From JANXVV01 sp038230975 (GTDB lineage Bacteria; Planctomycetota; Phycisphaerae; Tepidisphaerales; Tepidisphaeraceae), in the NCBI GenBank assembly GCA_038230975.1, contig JBBRMF010000013.1, positions 1 to 41,017 of the forward strand: 41,017 nt of DNA, in the 5' to 3' direction. The stretch's first letter is position 1, and each line of letters begins with the position of its first letter. Below the pieces are notes generated by a model. That model worked only from the letters and a program-made list of their open reading frames with translations. It did not search any database and was not told the origin of the DNA. Shown piece after piece: positions 23,289 through 31,169 of the stretch. The translations under genes and the position numbers were made by a program.

Positions 23289-25619
23289 ATGTTTGAACCT
23301 GGCCTTAAATCAAATTCGCGGCGAGCGGTGATTCGGGACAAATGCCCTGATCGCTTCGGCAGTTACTGGCGCGAGCTACATGCCAGCGGGGTCTTCCGCA
23401 GCCTCGGCATCGCCGCGATATTCTGCATTCTCGCGATCGGCATCGTCATGCTGCGGGAGGACGTGGTGTCCTACCGCCCCGGGCAGTACGTTCCACAGGA
23501 CATTCTCAGTCGGGTCGATTTTACGTACCACGATCGAGCCCTGCTGAGCAAAGCACGGCAGTCGGCTAGAGACAGCCAACCACGGGTTTACAAAGTCAAC
23601 GCGGAGTCCTGGAGCGAGTTGGAGAAGAGCCTGCTCGAACTTCCCAATCGGGTCGCAGGGAAAAAACTTGAAGAAATCGACCCCTCACTCCGAGCAACGC
23701 TTGAATTGGAAGGGAATTCCGGGGCGTTAAGTGAACTTCTTTTGATCGCATCCGATCCAAAGGAAAAGCAGGAATTCGAGAATCAGGTCAAAGATTACAT
23801 TGCCGCTCTGCTTCGAAAAGACTGGTTGATCATTCCCGAAAAAGAATATCGCGACGAATGGGAAGGTGTCACGCGTCGTACGGTCTCGGTTCCGCCGGGC
23901 CCGGAGAAATTTAAAACCTCGCTCTATCCGGTTACCGCAATGCCGGGCGATACCAAGGAACAGGAACTGGTGCAGGATCTTCGCAGCGCCTTTGATGTAG
24001 CCGCTCATGTTTTTCCGGGTCTAAAGGCGGGTCGAATCGTCTCGTATACCGCCAACACGCTTCGTCCCACGCATGTACTGGATGCCGAGCGAACCGCCAC
24101 GGCCCAGAACATGGCCGCCTCACTGGTCCCTAAATCCAAAGAGGATCAGCAGTTTCGCGCCAATCAAACCATATTTCAAAAGGGCACCATCGCCGAACGC
24201 GACTGGCAGATCCTGAAGGCCGAAAAAGAAGCCTTCGTGCAGAGCCTTGGGCCGGCAGCCATTAAAGCCAAACTCGGGCTTGCTGGCACGGTCGTTCTGA
24301 TGGCAGCCGTTTTGTGCTGGTATATCGGAAAATACCAACCCAAGATCGTGCGCAATTCAACGCGGGCTGTGGCACTCGGGGCGCTGTTGATCTCCATGCT
24401 GTTGCTCGCCCAACTCGCGGCGATCGGCACGGGGCAACTCTACATCTTCGGGCTGGCACCGACGATTCTCGTGGCAATGATTCTGGCCATCGCCTATGAC
24501 CAACGATTTGCCATCGGCATCGCCAGTATGCACGGCATCATCGTCACCGCCGCGCTCGATCAGGGAATTGGATTCTTTCTCATCCTGTGGGTCGGCATAT
24601 TAACATGCGGATTCCTCATCGATGAGATTCGTTCGCGTAGCCGCCTGATCGAAGTTGGTGGCGCAACGGCCATCGCGATGATGATGGCGACCGTCGCCGC
24701 CGGCGCGACTTCACTCGACCCCCTTCCCTTTATCGCCAGAAACTGCCTCTATACCGGGGCTGCCGGGCTCTCCGTTGGATTCATCGTGCTGGGGATTTTA
24801 CCGTTCATCGAAAAAGCGTTCAAAATCACCACGGGCATGACGCTGCTCGAGTTGGCCGATGCAAGCCAACCATTGCTTCGCCGACTTTCACTGGAAGCCC
24901 CCGGCACTTACAACCACAGTCTTCAGGTCTCTTATCTCGCCGAGGCGGCTGCCGATGCAATTGGCGGTAACTCACTCCTCTGCCGGGTAGCTTCGCTCTA
25001 TCACGATATCGGTAAAATCAACAAGGCCGACTATTTCATCGAGAACCAGACGGATGGCCGCAATCGGCATATTCATTTGTCACCGAACATGTCATTTCAC
25101 ATCATCATCGGGCATGTGAAAGACGGCATGGCGCTCGCCAAGGAATATAACCTGCCCTCCGTGATTCTTCCGTTCATTCAGCAGCACCACGGCACCACGC
25201 TCATCGCGTACTTCTTCGATAAAGCCAAAAAGCAGCAGGGTAAGAATGAACCGGAAGGCCCTCAAGTCTCGGAGATGCAATTCCGCTACAGCGGCCCAAA
25301 ACCCAAGAACCGTGAGATCGCCATTCTGATGCTTTCCGATGCCGCCGAAAGCGCCACCCGCGCCGAGCGGGAACCCAGCCACGCACGCATCGAACAGATC
25401 GTGCATGATCTGGCGATGGCTCGCTTGCTGGACGGTCAATTTGATGAAAGCGACCTGACGATGCGCGATTTGGAACTCGTCGAGCGCACGCTGGTCAAAA
25501 CGCTCACCGGCATCTATCACGGTCGCATTGCGTATCCTTCAACGACATCCCCCACCGCCAAACCAACCCTGTCATTGCCCAAGGCGCCGGACCCATCGAC
25601 GAGCGGCATCGTGGCTTAA
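23289..25619 (+). CDS. pgpH: 7TM receptor with HD phosphohydrolase domain (PgpH type)
   Basis: Membrane phosphodiesterase; the characterised Listeria PgpH hydrolyses cyclic-di-AMP. The 776 residues have a first membrane helix (about 38-58), a large extracytoplasmic 7TMR-HDED region (about 60-325), a seven-helix block (about 335-505) and a cytosolic HD domain (about 535-715). Metal-site residues are in place: TYNHSLQV, the HD pair H572-D573 in LYHDIGKI, NMSFHIIIGHVKDG and PFIQQHHGTT. The C-terminal 30 residues are Pro/Ser/Thr-rich. It sits between phoH and ybeY as in many bacteria. Cyclic-di-AMP activity is inferred from the family and supported by the c-di-AMP-type riboswitch at 33576. Confidence 0.9.
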   Translation: MFEPGLKSNSRRAVIRDKCPDRFGSYWRELHASGVFRSLGIAAIFCILAIGIVMLREDVVSYRPGQYVPQDILSRVDFTYHDRALLSKARQSARDSQPRVYKVNAESWSELEKSLLELPNRVAGKKLEEIDPSLRATLELEGNSGALSELLLIASDPKEKQEFENQVKDYIAALLRKDWLIIPEKEYRDEWEGVTRRTVSVPPGPEKFKTSLYPVTAMPGDTKEQELVQDLRSAFDVAAHVFPGLKAGRIVSYTANTLRPTHVLDAERTATAQNMAASLVPKSKEDQQFRANQTIFQKGTIAERDWQILKAEKEAFVQSLGPAAIKAKLGLAGTVVLMAAVLCWYIGKYQPKIVRNSTRAVALGALLISMLLLAQLAAIGTGQLYIFGLAPTILVAMILAIAYDQRFAIGIASMHGIIVTAALDQGIGFFLILWVGILTCGFLIDEIRSRSRLIEVGGATAIAMMMATVAAGATSLDPLPFIARNCLYTGAAGLSVGFIVLGILPFIEKAFKITTGMTLLELADASQPLLRRLSLEAPGTYNHSLQVSYLAEAAADAIGGNSLLCRVASLYHDIGKINKADYFIENQTDGRNRHIHLSPNMSFHIIIGHVKDGMALAKEYNLPSVILPFIQQHHGTTLIAYFFDKAKKQQGKNEPEGPQVSEMQFRYSGPKPKNREIAILMLSDAAESATRAEREPSHARIEQIVHDLAMARLLDGQFDESDLTMRDLELVERTLVKTLTGIYHGRIAYPSTTSPTAKPTLSLPKAPDPSTSGIVA

Positions 25620-25667
25620 TCGTGGCATGCGGACAGAATAGCGAAAGAATTTTTGCTGATAAACCAA

Positions 25668-26198
25668 ATGCATGATCCATTAGTGCTCACGATCTCTGCC
25701 TTGGCCGGAAGACCGCTGGTTCCGTTTGTTAAAAAGCATTTAACGCGGGCGCGCGCGTTGTTGCGGGCTCCTCTTCGAGAACTCACCGTGGTATTCATCG
25801 GTGACCGACGGATGAGCGAGCTGCACGGGCAGTTCATGAACCTGCCGACTCCCACCGACGTGCTGACGTTCCCCATGGACGAGGATTCCAACGGCCGGCC
25901 GATCAGCGGTGAAGTGTACGTCTGCATCCCCGAAGCGCGCAGGCAAGCACGCCTGCGCAAAGTGCCGGTCGCTCACGAGGTTCTTCTGTACAGTCTGCAT
26001 GGCATGTTGCACTTATGCGGGTTCGACGATAGAACCGACGCGGAGTTTCGTAAAATGCACCAAAAGGAAGATCACATCCTGACGCAGTTGGGGATCGGGC
26101 GGGTATTCGCGATCAAGGTTGAGGAATCAGCAGGCAAGACCCAGAGAAAAAGTGTGAGTCGTCGGTTGGTCATTCCCCGCGCACCGCGGAGTTGCTGA
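25668..26198 (+). CDS. ybeY: endoribonuclease YbeY, 16S rRNA maturation
   Basis: Single-strand endoribonuclease acting in 16S rRNA 3'-end maturation and ribosome quality control. The 176 residues show the family blocks ELTVVFIGDRRMSELHG, PTDVLTFPMDE, GEVYVCIPEA and HEVLLYSLHGMLHLCGFDD. The usual zinc triad is H-x3-H-x5-H; here the third position is Asp (HGMLHLCGFDD). ATG 25668 was chosen over an upstream TTG (25653). A basic tail of about 30 residues extends past the catalytic domain. The stop directly abuts the corC ATG. Confidence 0.92.
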   Translation: MHDPLVLTISALAGRPLVPFVKKHLTRARALLRAPLRELTVVFIGDRRMSELHGQFMNLPTPTDVLTFPMDEDSNGRPISGEVYVCIPEARRQARLRKVPVAHEVLLYSLHGMLHLCGFDDRTDAEFRKMHQKEDHILTQLGIGRVFAIKVEESAGKTQRKSVSRRLVIPRAPRSC

Positions 26199-27485
26199 AT
26201 GAGCTTTTTTTTGATCTTTTGTATTTGCCTGGCGATCGCCGCGTCTCTTTTTTTCTCGACGATTACGTATTCCCTGCGCGATTTTTCGCGTGGCCGACTG
26301 GCTGATTATCTGGAAATGCATGGCCGAACGCGATGGCTCGACCCCACGCTCGATCATCGGGAAGATCTGACCTTCATCACCGCGGTATTACGGCTGCTGG
26401 CGAACGTCGCCATCCTGCTTGGATTGCTCCGACTCTTCTCGGGCGTTACGTCTTCAGCGCGTTTGGCGTATTTTTTGGCGACCATTTCCACCCTCGTGGT
26501 CACACTCATGTGCTCCGTCGCAGTCCCTCATGCGGCCGCGCGATACGCCGGCGCAAAATTCATCGGCGCTTTCGCCGGATTCCTCAACATGCTTCGCCTC
26601 GGCATGTTGCCCGTCATCAAAATCATGCACGTGATCGACGGCCTGGTTCGAAGCGCCGCCGGTGCCAGCCGAGAACCCGAAGCCGACGAGATCGAGCAGG
26701 AAATTCTGTCCGTCGTTGAGGAAGGTGAAAAGGAAGGCGTCGTCGACGAAGAAGAACGCGAGATGATCGAATCGGTCATCGAATTTCGCGACACGCAGGT
26801 CGGGCAGATCATGAGTGCCCGACCGGAAATCGTCGGCTTGGAACTCAAGTCTTCCCTGATCGAAGTCAAGCAAACCCTCGAAGAAAGCGGCCATTCGCGC
26901 ATCCCGGTATACGATGGCACGCTCGACCACATCGTCGGCATTCTCTACGCTCGCGATCTGCTGAAACATCTGGGACTTCCTCCGGATCGGTTCGATATTC
27001 GCTCAGCGATTCGCCCGGCGATTTATGTCCCTGAAACCAAGCCATTACGCGACCTTTTGAATGACTTCCGCCTGCAGAAAGTTCACATTGCGATCGTCCT
27101 CGACGAATACGGCGGCACCGCCGGTCTGGTGACGATCGAAGATATTCTCGAAGAACTCGTCGGCGACATCAGCGACGAACACGAACCTGCCGAGCCGGCG
27201 ATGCTCCGAAAAATCGACGACCACAATTGGGATGTCGATGCCCGCATTTATCTGGATGAGTTGAATCGGCAAGTCGGGCTTTCAATCCCCGAAGATCAGG
27301 GTTACGACACGCTCGGCGGATTTATCTCCACCACGCTCGGCCGCATCCCCGCCGCCGGAACGCTGTTTGAACACGCAAATGTGAAGTACACGATTCTCAG
27401 CGCCGAGCCGCAAAAGGTAAATCGGGTAAAGGTTGAGTTGATCGCGACACCCGTTAAAACCTCTGAAAAAGCTGGCGTTTCTTGA
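26199..27485 (+). CDS. corC: CorC/HlyC family CNNM-CBS membrane protein
   Basis: Membrane protein linked to magnesium/cobalt efflux or resistance. The 428 residues have an N-terminal CNNM-type (DUF21-like) transmembrane region (helices about 1-20, 60-85, 90-110 and 118-145). A Glu-rich linker (EEGEKEGVVDEEEREMI) is followed by a CBS pair (about 195-320, with HSRIPVYDGTLDHIVGILYARDLL and VLDEYGGTAGLVTIEDILEELVGDI) and a C-terminal CorC_HlyC domain (about 340-425). It starts on the base after the ybeY stop and ends the phoH operon. Confidence 0.9.
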   Translation: MSFFLIFCICLAIAASLFFSTITYSLRDFSRGRLADYLEMHGRTRWLDPTLDHREDLTFITAVLRLLANVAILLGLLRLFSGVTSSARLAYFLATISTLVVTLMCSVAVPHAAARYAGAKFIGAFAGFLNMLRLGMLPVIKIMHVIDGLVRSAAGASREPEADEIEQEILSVVEEGEKEGVVDEEEREMIESVIEFRDTQVGQIMSARPEIVGLELKSSLIEVKQTLEESGHSRIPVYDGTLDHIVGILYARDLLKHLGLPPDRFDIRSAIRPAIYVPETKPLRDLLNDFRLQKVHIAIVLDEYGGTAGLVTIEDILEELVGDISDEHEPAEPAMLRKIDDHNWDVDARIYLDELNRQVGLSIPEDQGYDTLGGFISTTLGRIPAAGTLFEHANVKYTILSAEPQKVNRVKVELIATPVKTSEKAGVS

Positions 27486-27488
27486 TTC

Positions 27489-27529
27489 CTGTCCCCTCCC
27501 CGCATGAGTACATGGGGGGAGGGAACCAG
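27489..27529. repeat. AGTAC-centred palindrome, third locus
   Basis: CTGTCCCCTCCCC and GGGGGGAGGGAACCAG flank a GCATGAGTACAT centre, beginning four bases after the corC stop. The centre and arms match the copy at 12654-12695 in the opposite orientation. Like the gspE copy, it sits immediately 3' of a gene. Confidence 0.75.
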
Positions 27530-27689
27530 ATCGTCCAACGCCATCACTCGACCGACCGGGCAAGAAATCAAGCACATCCACATAGCACTTTGGATGCCTC
27601 TCAGTACAATACGAAACGTCATTCGCGTCGAACGGCGTTTCTTTGCGATGCGTCAGTCATTTCTGTCTTCTGTATTTAGAAAGGCACTC

Positions 27690-28367
27690 ATGGAACAACG
27701 TCCCTCCTATTTCTCTCGTCGTGGTTTTCTAAATCGATTGGCCCTGGGCACTGCGGCTCTTGGTGCATCGAGTTTTCTGACGCCGGGCGCATTCGCCGAA
27801 GAACTCGTTCGCACGCCGGCTCAAACCGAAGGCCCCTTTTATCCCGACAAACTCCCGCTCGATACCGACAACGACCTGATCATCGTCAACGACTCGGTCA
27901 CCCCGGCAGTCGGCGAGATCACCCACCTCGGCGGTCGAATCCTCGACGCGAAAGGCGATCCGATTCGCAACGCGCTCGTCGAGATCTGGCAGGTCGACAG
28001 CAACGCAATCTATCTCCACACCCAGGGCGGCAGTCGTGAGAAACGCGATTCCAACTTCCAGGGGTTTGGACGGTTCATGACCGGCAGTAGTGGTGAATAC
28101 TATTTTCGCACGATTAAACCTGTCACGTATCCCGGCCGCTGCCCTCACATTCACTTTGCCGTCAAAATCAAAGGCCAGGAGAAATTCACAACCCAGTGCT
28201 ACATCAAAGGCCATCCCAAAAATGAAACCGATGGAGTGCTTCGGGGAATTCGCGATGCAAAGCAAAAAGCATCCGTGCTCGTGGACTTCACACCGGTCAA
28301 AGGATCGAAGATCGGGGAATTGGCGACAAAGTTCGACATCGTGCTCGGGTTCACACCAGAAGCGTAG
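27690..28367 (+). CDS. Tat-exported intradiol ring-cleavage dioxygenase homologue
   Basis: A 225-residue protein beginning with a twin-arginine signal (SRRGFLNRLALG, cleaved near AFAEE), so it should be exported folded. The mature part has the intradiol dioxygenase fold: TEGPFYPD, LVEIWQVDSNAIYLH (first Tyr ligand) and GEYYFRTIKPVTYPGRCPHIHFAV (second Tyr and the HxH ligands, quoted in pieces: YYFRTIKP and PHIHF). These are the four non-haem Fe(III) ligands of protocatechuate and catechol dioxygenases. The substrate is unknown, and no aromatic-catabolism genes are nearby. AGAAAGG lies just before ATG 27690; the longer frame from 27504 runs into a repeat. Confidence 0.85.
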   Translation: MEQRPSYFSRRGFLNRLALGTAALGASSFLTPGAFAEELVRTPAQTEGPFYPDKLPLDTDNDLIIVNDSVTPAVGEITHLGGRILDAKGDPIRNALVEIWQVDSNAIYLHTQGGSREKRDSNFQGFGRFMTGSSGEYYFRTIKPVTYPGRCPHIHFAVKIKGQEKFTTQCYIKGHPKNETDGVLRGIRDAKQKASVLVDFTPVKGSKIGELATKFDIVLGFTPEA

Positions 28368-28381
28368 TGAAAACGCGCGGA

Positions 28382-29014
28382 TTAGATCCCACGGTTGCCA
28401 AGGATGAACCCGATACACGTCAGGAAAATCGCTGCGAAGAGCGCGATGCGGGCGTCCTTATTTGATATTGATTGAGGCTTGGATCCGAAGCCGAGAGAAG
28501 GGCTCATTCTCTCCAGAATCCACAGCCCCAGGACGGCCGTTAATCCAAAAATCGCCAGAGCCGTTCTTGGCGTCCCGAGACGAAGCATGTGGTGCGCGTC
28601 GCCAACAGGATCAATGGTCCCGATCCCGATGTACAAACCGTTGACGAGCAAACAAAACCCCGCAAAGAATGAAACCATGTAGCCTAAACGCCACTTCAAT
28701 CGTACTGCGATCAGCATAGACAGCAGTGGCATGGCACTTCCAAAAACTGGCCCTGCCCATACGACGAGCAGTGGGAATGCAGTCGTTCTTACGTCCGTCC
28801 TCGACATTGCCAACGGGTGCCAAATCACGCGTTCAACCTGTCCACCGGTGGCGATGGTCGCCAGCACATGGCCAGCCTCATGAACCAGCATCATGCCGAG
28901 CCATGAGGACCAACTAAGGCTGCAAACGAGAATGAATTGATACGATCTATTTTTCAATGCGCCTCTTTTTGATTCGGATTTCCGTTTCGCGTTCCGGCCA
29001 CTATACTTCCGCAC
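28382..29014 (-). CDS. M50-like zinc metalloprotease, membrane protein
   Basis: A 210-residue membrane protein with a very basic N-terminus and about six hydrophobic segments. HEAGHVLA (about residues 46-53) at a membrane helix matches the HExxH zinc site of site-2-type (M50) proteases. A later GTIDPVGDAHHML within a hydrophobic stretch may be the third-ligand Asp motif. A TTG at 28957 preceded by AAGAGG is an alternative start that would remove 19 residues and clear the divergent xylB promoter region. The substrate is unknown. M50 membership is inferred from motif and topology only. Confidence 0.65.
   Translation of the reverse strand: MRKYSGRNAKRKSESKRGALKNRSYQFILVCSLSWSSWLGMMLVHEAGHVLATIATGGQVERVIWHPLAMSRTDVRTTAFPLLVVWAGPVFGSAMPLLSMLIAVRLKWRLGYMVSFFAGFCLLVNGLYIGIGTIDPVGDAHHMLRLGTPRTALAIFGLTAVLGLWILERMSPSLGFGSKPQSISNKDARIALFAAIFLTCIGFILGNRGI
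28979..29007 (+). promoter_or_regulatory. possible promoter of xylB
   Basis: TTTCCG (28979-28984), a 17-bp spacer and TATACT (29002-29007) precede xylB, with a predicted leader of about 30 bases that contains CCCGGAG. The -10 box is good and the -35 poor. A lone TTGACA at 29019 has no usable -10 partner. Confidence 0.3.
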
Positions 29015-29043
29015 TCAATTGACACGAAACTCCCGGAGAACCA

Positions 29044-30570
29044 ATGGCTCATCTTCTCGGCATCGATATCGGCACCAGCGGCACGAAGACCCTTATTTGC
29101 GACGAAGACGGAAAAGTCCTCGCCACCGCAATGGCGGAACATCGGATTTTTTCCCCGAAACCGGGCTGGTCTGAACAAGAGCCGGAGGACTGGTGGCAGG
29201 CCACTTGCATCGCCACGAAGGCGGTGTTGAAAAAGGCGAAGATCAAAGCCAACGACATCAGCGGGATCGGCTTGTCAGGGCAGATGCACGGAAGTGTCTT
29301 TCTCGGTGACGGCACCAAATCCTTACGACCTGCGCTTTTGTGGAACGACCAACGAACTGCAGAGCAGTGCGCCGAAATCGAAAGCAAGGCCGGTGGTCGA
29401 GAAGCATTGATCGAACTGGTCGCCAACCCCGCACTGACCGGGTTCACCGCTCCGAAAATTCTCTGGGTGCGGCAGCATGAACCAAAAATCTATGCCAAGA
29501 CAAAACACATCCTGCTTCCCAAGGATTACATCCGCTATCGCATGACCGGTGAATATGCGACCGAAGTGAGCGACGCCAGCGGCATGCTGTTGTTGGACGT
29601 GGTGAATCGGCGCTGGTCCGACAAACTTTTATCGCTGCTCGGGATCGATAAATCACTGCTCGCCAAGATGCATGAATCGCAGGAAGTGACCGGCACGCTT
29701 CACGACAGCGCAGCCAAGTCAATGGGGCTTGTCGCAGGCATACCCGTTGTCGGTGGCGCGGGTGACCAACCTGCGGGCGGCGTGGGCAACGGTATCGTCG
29801 CTTCAGGAATTGTCAGCGCGCAACTTGGAACGAGTGGAGTGGTATTTGCGCATAGCGATAAACCGACGCGCGATCCAAAGGGCCGTGTTCACACGATGTG
29901 CCATGCCGTGCCGGGCAAGTGGTGTGTGTTTGGGTGCATGCTTTCTGCGGGTGGTTCATTTCAATGGTTCCGAAATCAGTTCGGGCAGCTTGAGGTACTC
30001 GCCGCGAAAAAGCGTAAGGTCGACCCCTACGAAATGCTTGTCGCCGAAGCCAGTCACGCCCCGGCAGGCAGTGAAGGAACTTTTTTCCTCCCCTACCTCA
30101 CCGGCGAGCGATGCCCGCATCCCGATCCGCAAGCCCGCGGGGGATGGATCGGCGCAACCGCCCGCACCACTCGATCGATGATGATCCGCTCGCTCCTTGA
30201 AGGTGTGACCTACGGCATGCGCGACGCTCTTGAAATCATGCAGAAAATGGGGATTGCGGTGAACCAGGTTCGGGCGACGGGTGGTGGTGCCCGGAGCGAT
30301 TTCTGGCGACACCTCCAAGCCGACATTTACAAACAGCCGCTCGTGCTCACAAACGCCAGCGAAGGCCCTGCATACGGTGTCGCACTGCTCGCCGGCGTCG
30401 GCACGGGTGTGTGGAACAGCGTAGAAGAAGCGTGCAAATTGTCGATCAAGCAGACCGTGAAGATCTCGCCGAACAAGAAAATGTCTGCACTGTATGACAG
30501 GCACTTTGCGATTTATGACAAATTGTATGGAGATTTGAAGGATCGGTTTGCAGAAATCGCGACACTTTGA
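29044..30570 (+). CDS. xylB: xylulokinase
   Basis: FGGY-family sugar kinase that phosphorylates D-xylulose with ATP for entry into the pentose phosphate pathway. The 508 residues have the N-terminal phosphate loop GIDIGTSGTKTLI, the XylB-type substrate loop GLSGQMHGSVFL, LLWNDQR, the catalytic Asp in GAGDQPAGGVGNG, and the C-terminal ATRTTRSMMIRSLLEGV and ATGGGARSDFWRHLQAD. CGGAG precedes the ATG. Xylose isomerase and transporters are not in the window, so it stands alone here. Other FGGY kinases are possible, but GQMHG favours xylulokinase. Confidence 0.92.
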   Translation: MAHLLGIDIGTSGTKTLICDEDGKVLATAMAEHRIFSPKPGWSEQEPEDWWQATCIATKAVLKKAKIKANDISGIGLSGQMHGSVFLGDGTKSLRPALLWNDQRTAEQCAEIESKAGGREALIELVANPALTGFTAPKILWVRQHEPKIYAKTKHILLPKDYIRYRMTGEYATEVSDASGMLLLDVVNRRWSDKLLSLLGIDKSLLAKMHESQEVTGTLHDSAAKSMGLVAGIPVVGGAGDQPAGGVGNGIVASGIVSAQLGTSGVVFAHSDKPTRDPKGRVHTMCHAVPGKWCVFGCMLSAGGSFQWFRNQFGQLEVLAAKKRKVDPYEMLVAEASHAPAGSEGTFFLPYLTGERCPHPDPQARGGWIGATARTTRSMMIRSLLEGVTYGMRDALEIMQKMGIAVNQVRATGGGARSDFWRHLQADIYKQPLVLTNASEGPAYGVALLAGVGTGVWNSVEEACKLSIKQTVKISPNKKMSALYDRHFAIYDKLYGDLKDRFAEIATL

Positions 30571-30633
30571 AAAAAGTATTCCGCGATCGCAGAAAACTTC
30601 GGATTAAAATAAAATTTCTACGCGAGGAATGAA

Positions 30634-30840
30634 ATGACCAATGGAATCTTGAATATAGACGGTCGCAAGTTTAGGGTTATCGCGGAAGAAGAGTATCAAA
30701 CCCTTCGGGCCGCGATGCGTTCGCAAGAACGCCAGGCTCGACAGGATGCTGCCGATATTGCCGAGGCTAAGCGTCGTCTGAAGGATCCTAAACGAAAGAC
30801 TATTTCTGTCGCGGATCTGAAATCGGAGTTGGGGATCTGA
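30634..30840 (+). CDS. small antitoxin-like protein of a type II toxin-antitoxin pair
   Basis: A 68-residue protein (MTNGILNIDGRKFRVIAEEEYQTL..) with a short N-terminal beta-like segment and a charged helical remainder, typical of RelE/ParE-type antitoxins. GAGG lies about eight bases before the ATG. It is followed after two bases by the remains of a RelE/ParE toxin. The role is inferred mainly from that partner. With the toxin broken it may persist as an orphan antitoxin. Confidence 0.65.
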   Translation: MTNGILNIDGRKFRVIAEEEYQTLRAAMRSQERQARQDAADIAEAKRRLKDPKRKTISVADLKSELGI

Positions 30841-30842
30841 AC

Positions 30843-31103
30843 TTGAAATACACCGTCGAGATCGACACAAAAGCCGCTCGAGAAATTCGAGCATTGCCGC
30901 AGCGCGAACAGTCCCGAATTCTGGAACGAACACTCGCACTGGCGGATAATCCGCGTCCTGAGGGTGTGTGAAACTTGCCGGTGAACTCGATCTCTGGCGA
31001 ATTCGATCAGGGCAATATCGAATTATCTATCAGATCAAAAAAACAGTTGTTCATAATGATTGTTAAAGTCGGAAGCCGCCGCGATGTGTATCGCGGATTG
31101 TAA
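30843..31103 (+). pseudogene. frameshifted RelE/ParE-family toxin
   Basis: Three consecutive frames together encode one RelE/ParE-like toxin. Frame one, from TTG 30843 (KYTVEIDTKAAREIRALP..ADNPRPEGV), stops at 30969-30971. Frame two, from 30971 (KLAGELDLWRIRSGQYRIIY), stops at 31064-31066. Frame three, from 31056 (MIVKVGSRRDVYRG), stops at 31101-31103. The order of motifs, including WRIRSGQYRIIYQI and VGSRRDVYR, is that of an intact toxin of about 85 residues. Two indels, near 30966-30972 and 31050-31058, have destroyed it. The upstream antitoxin gene is intact. Confidence 0.8.
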
Positions 31104-31169
31104 TCCAACTCCACCCCTCAATCGTTTTCTCCGGTATCCGCGCAAATGTCGCGCAAATTTCCGCCCTCC

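Noticed and set aside
29019..29024. TTGACA as the -35 box of xylB
   Set aside because: Any -10 at normal spacing would fall inside the xylB coding sequence.
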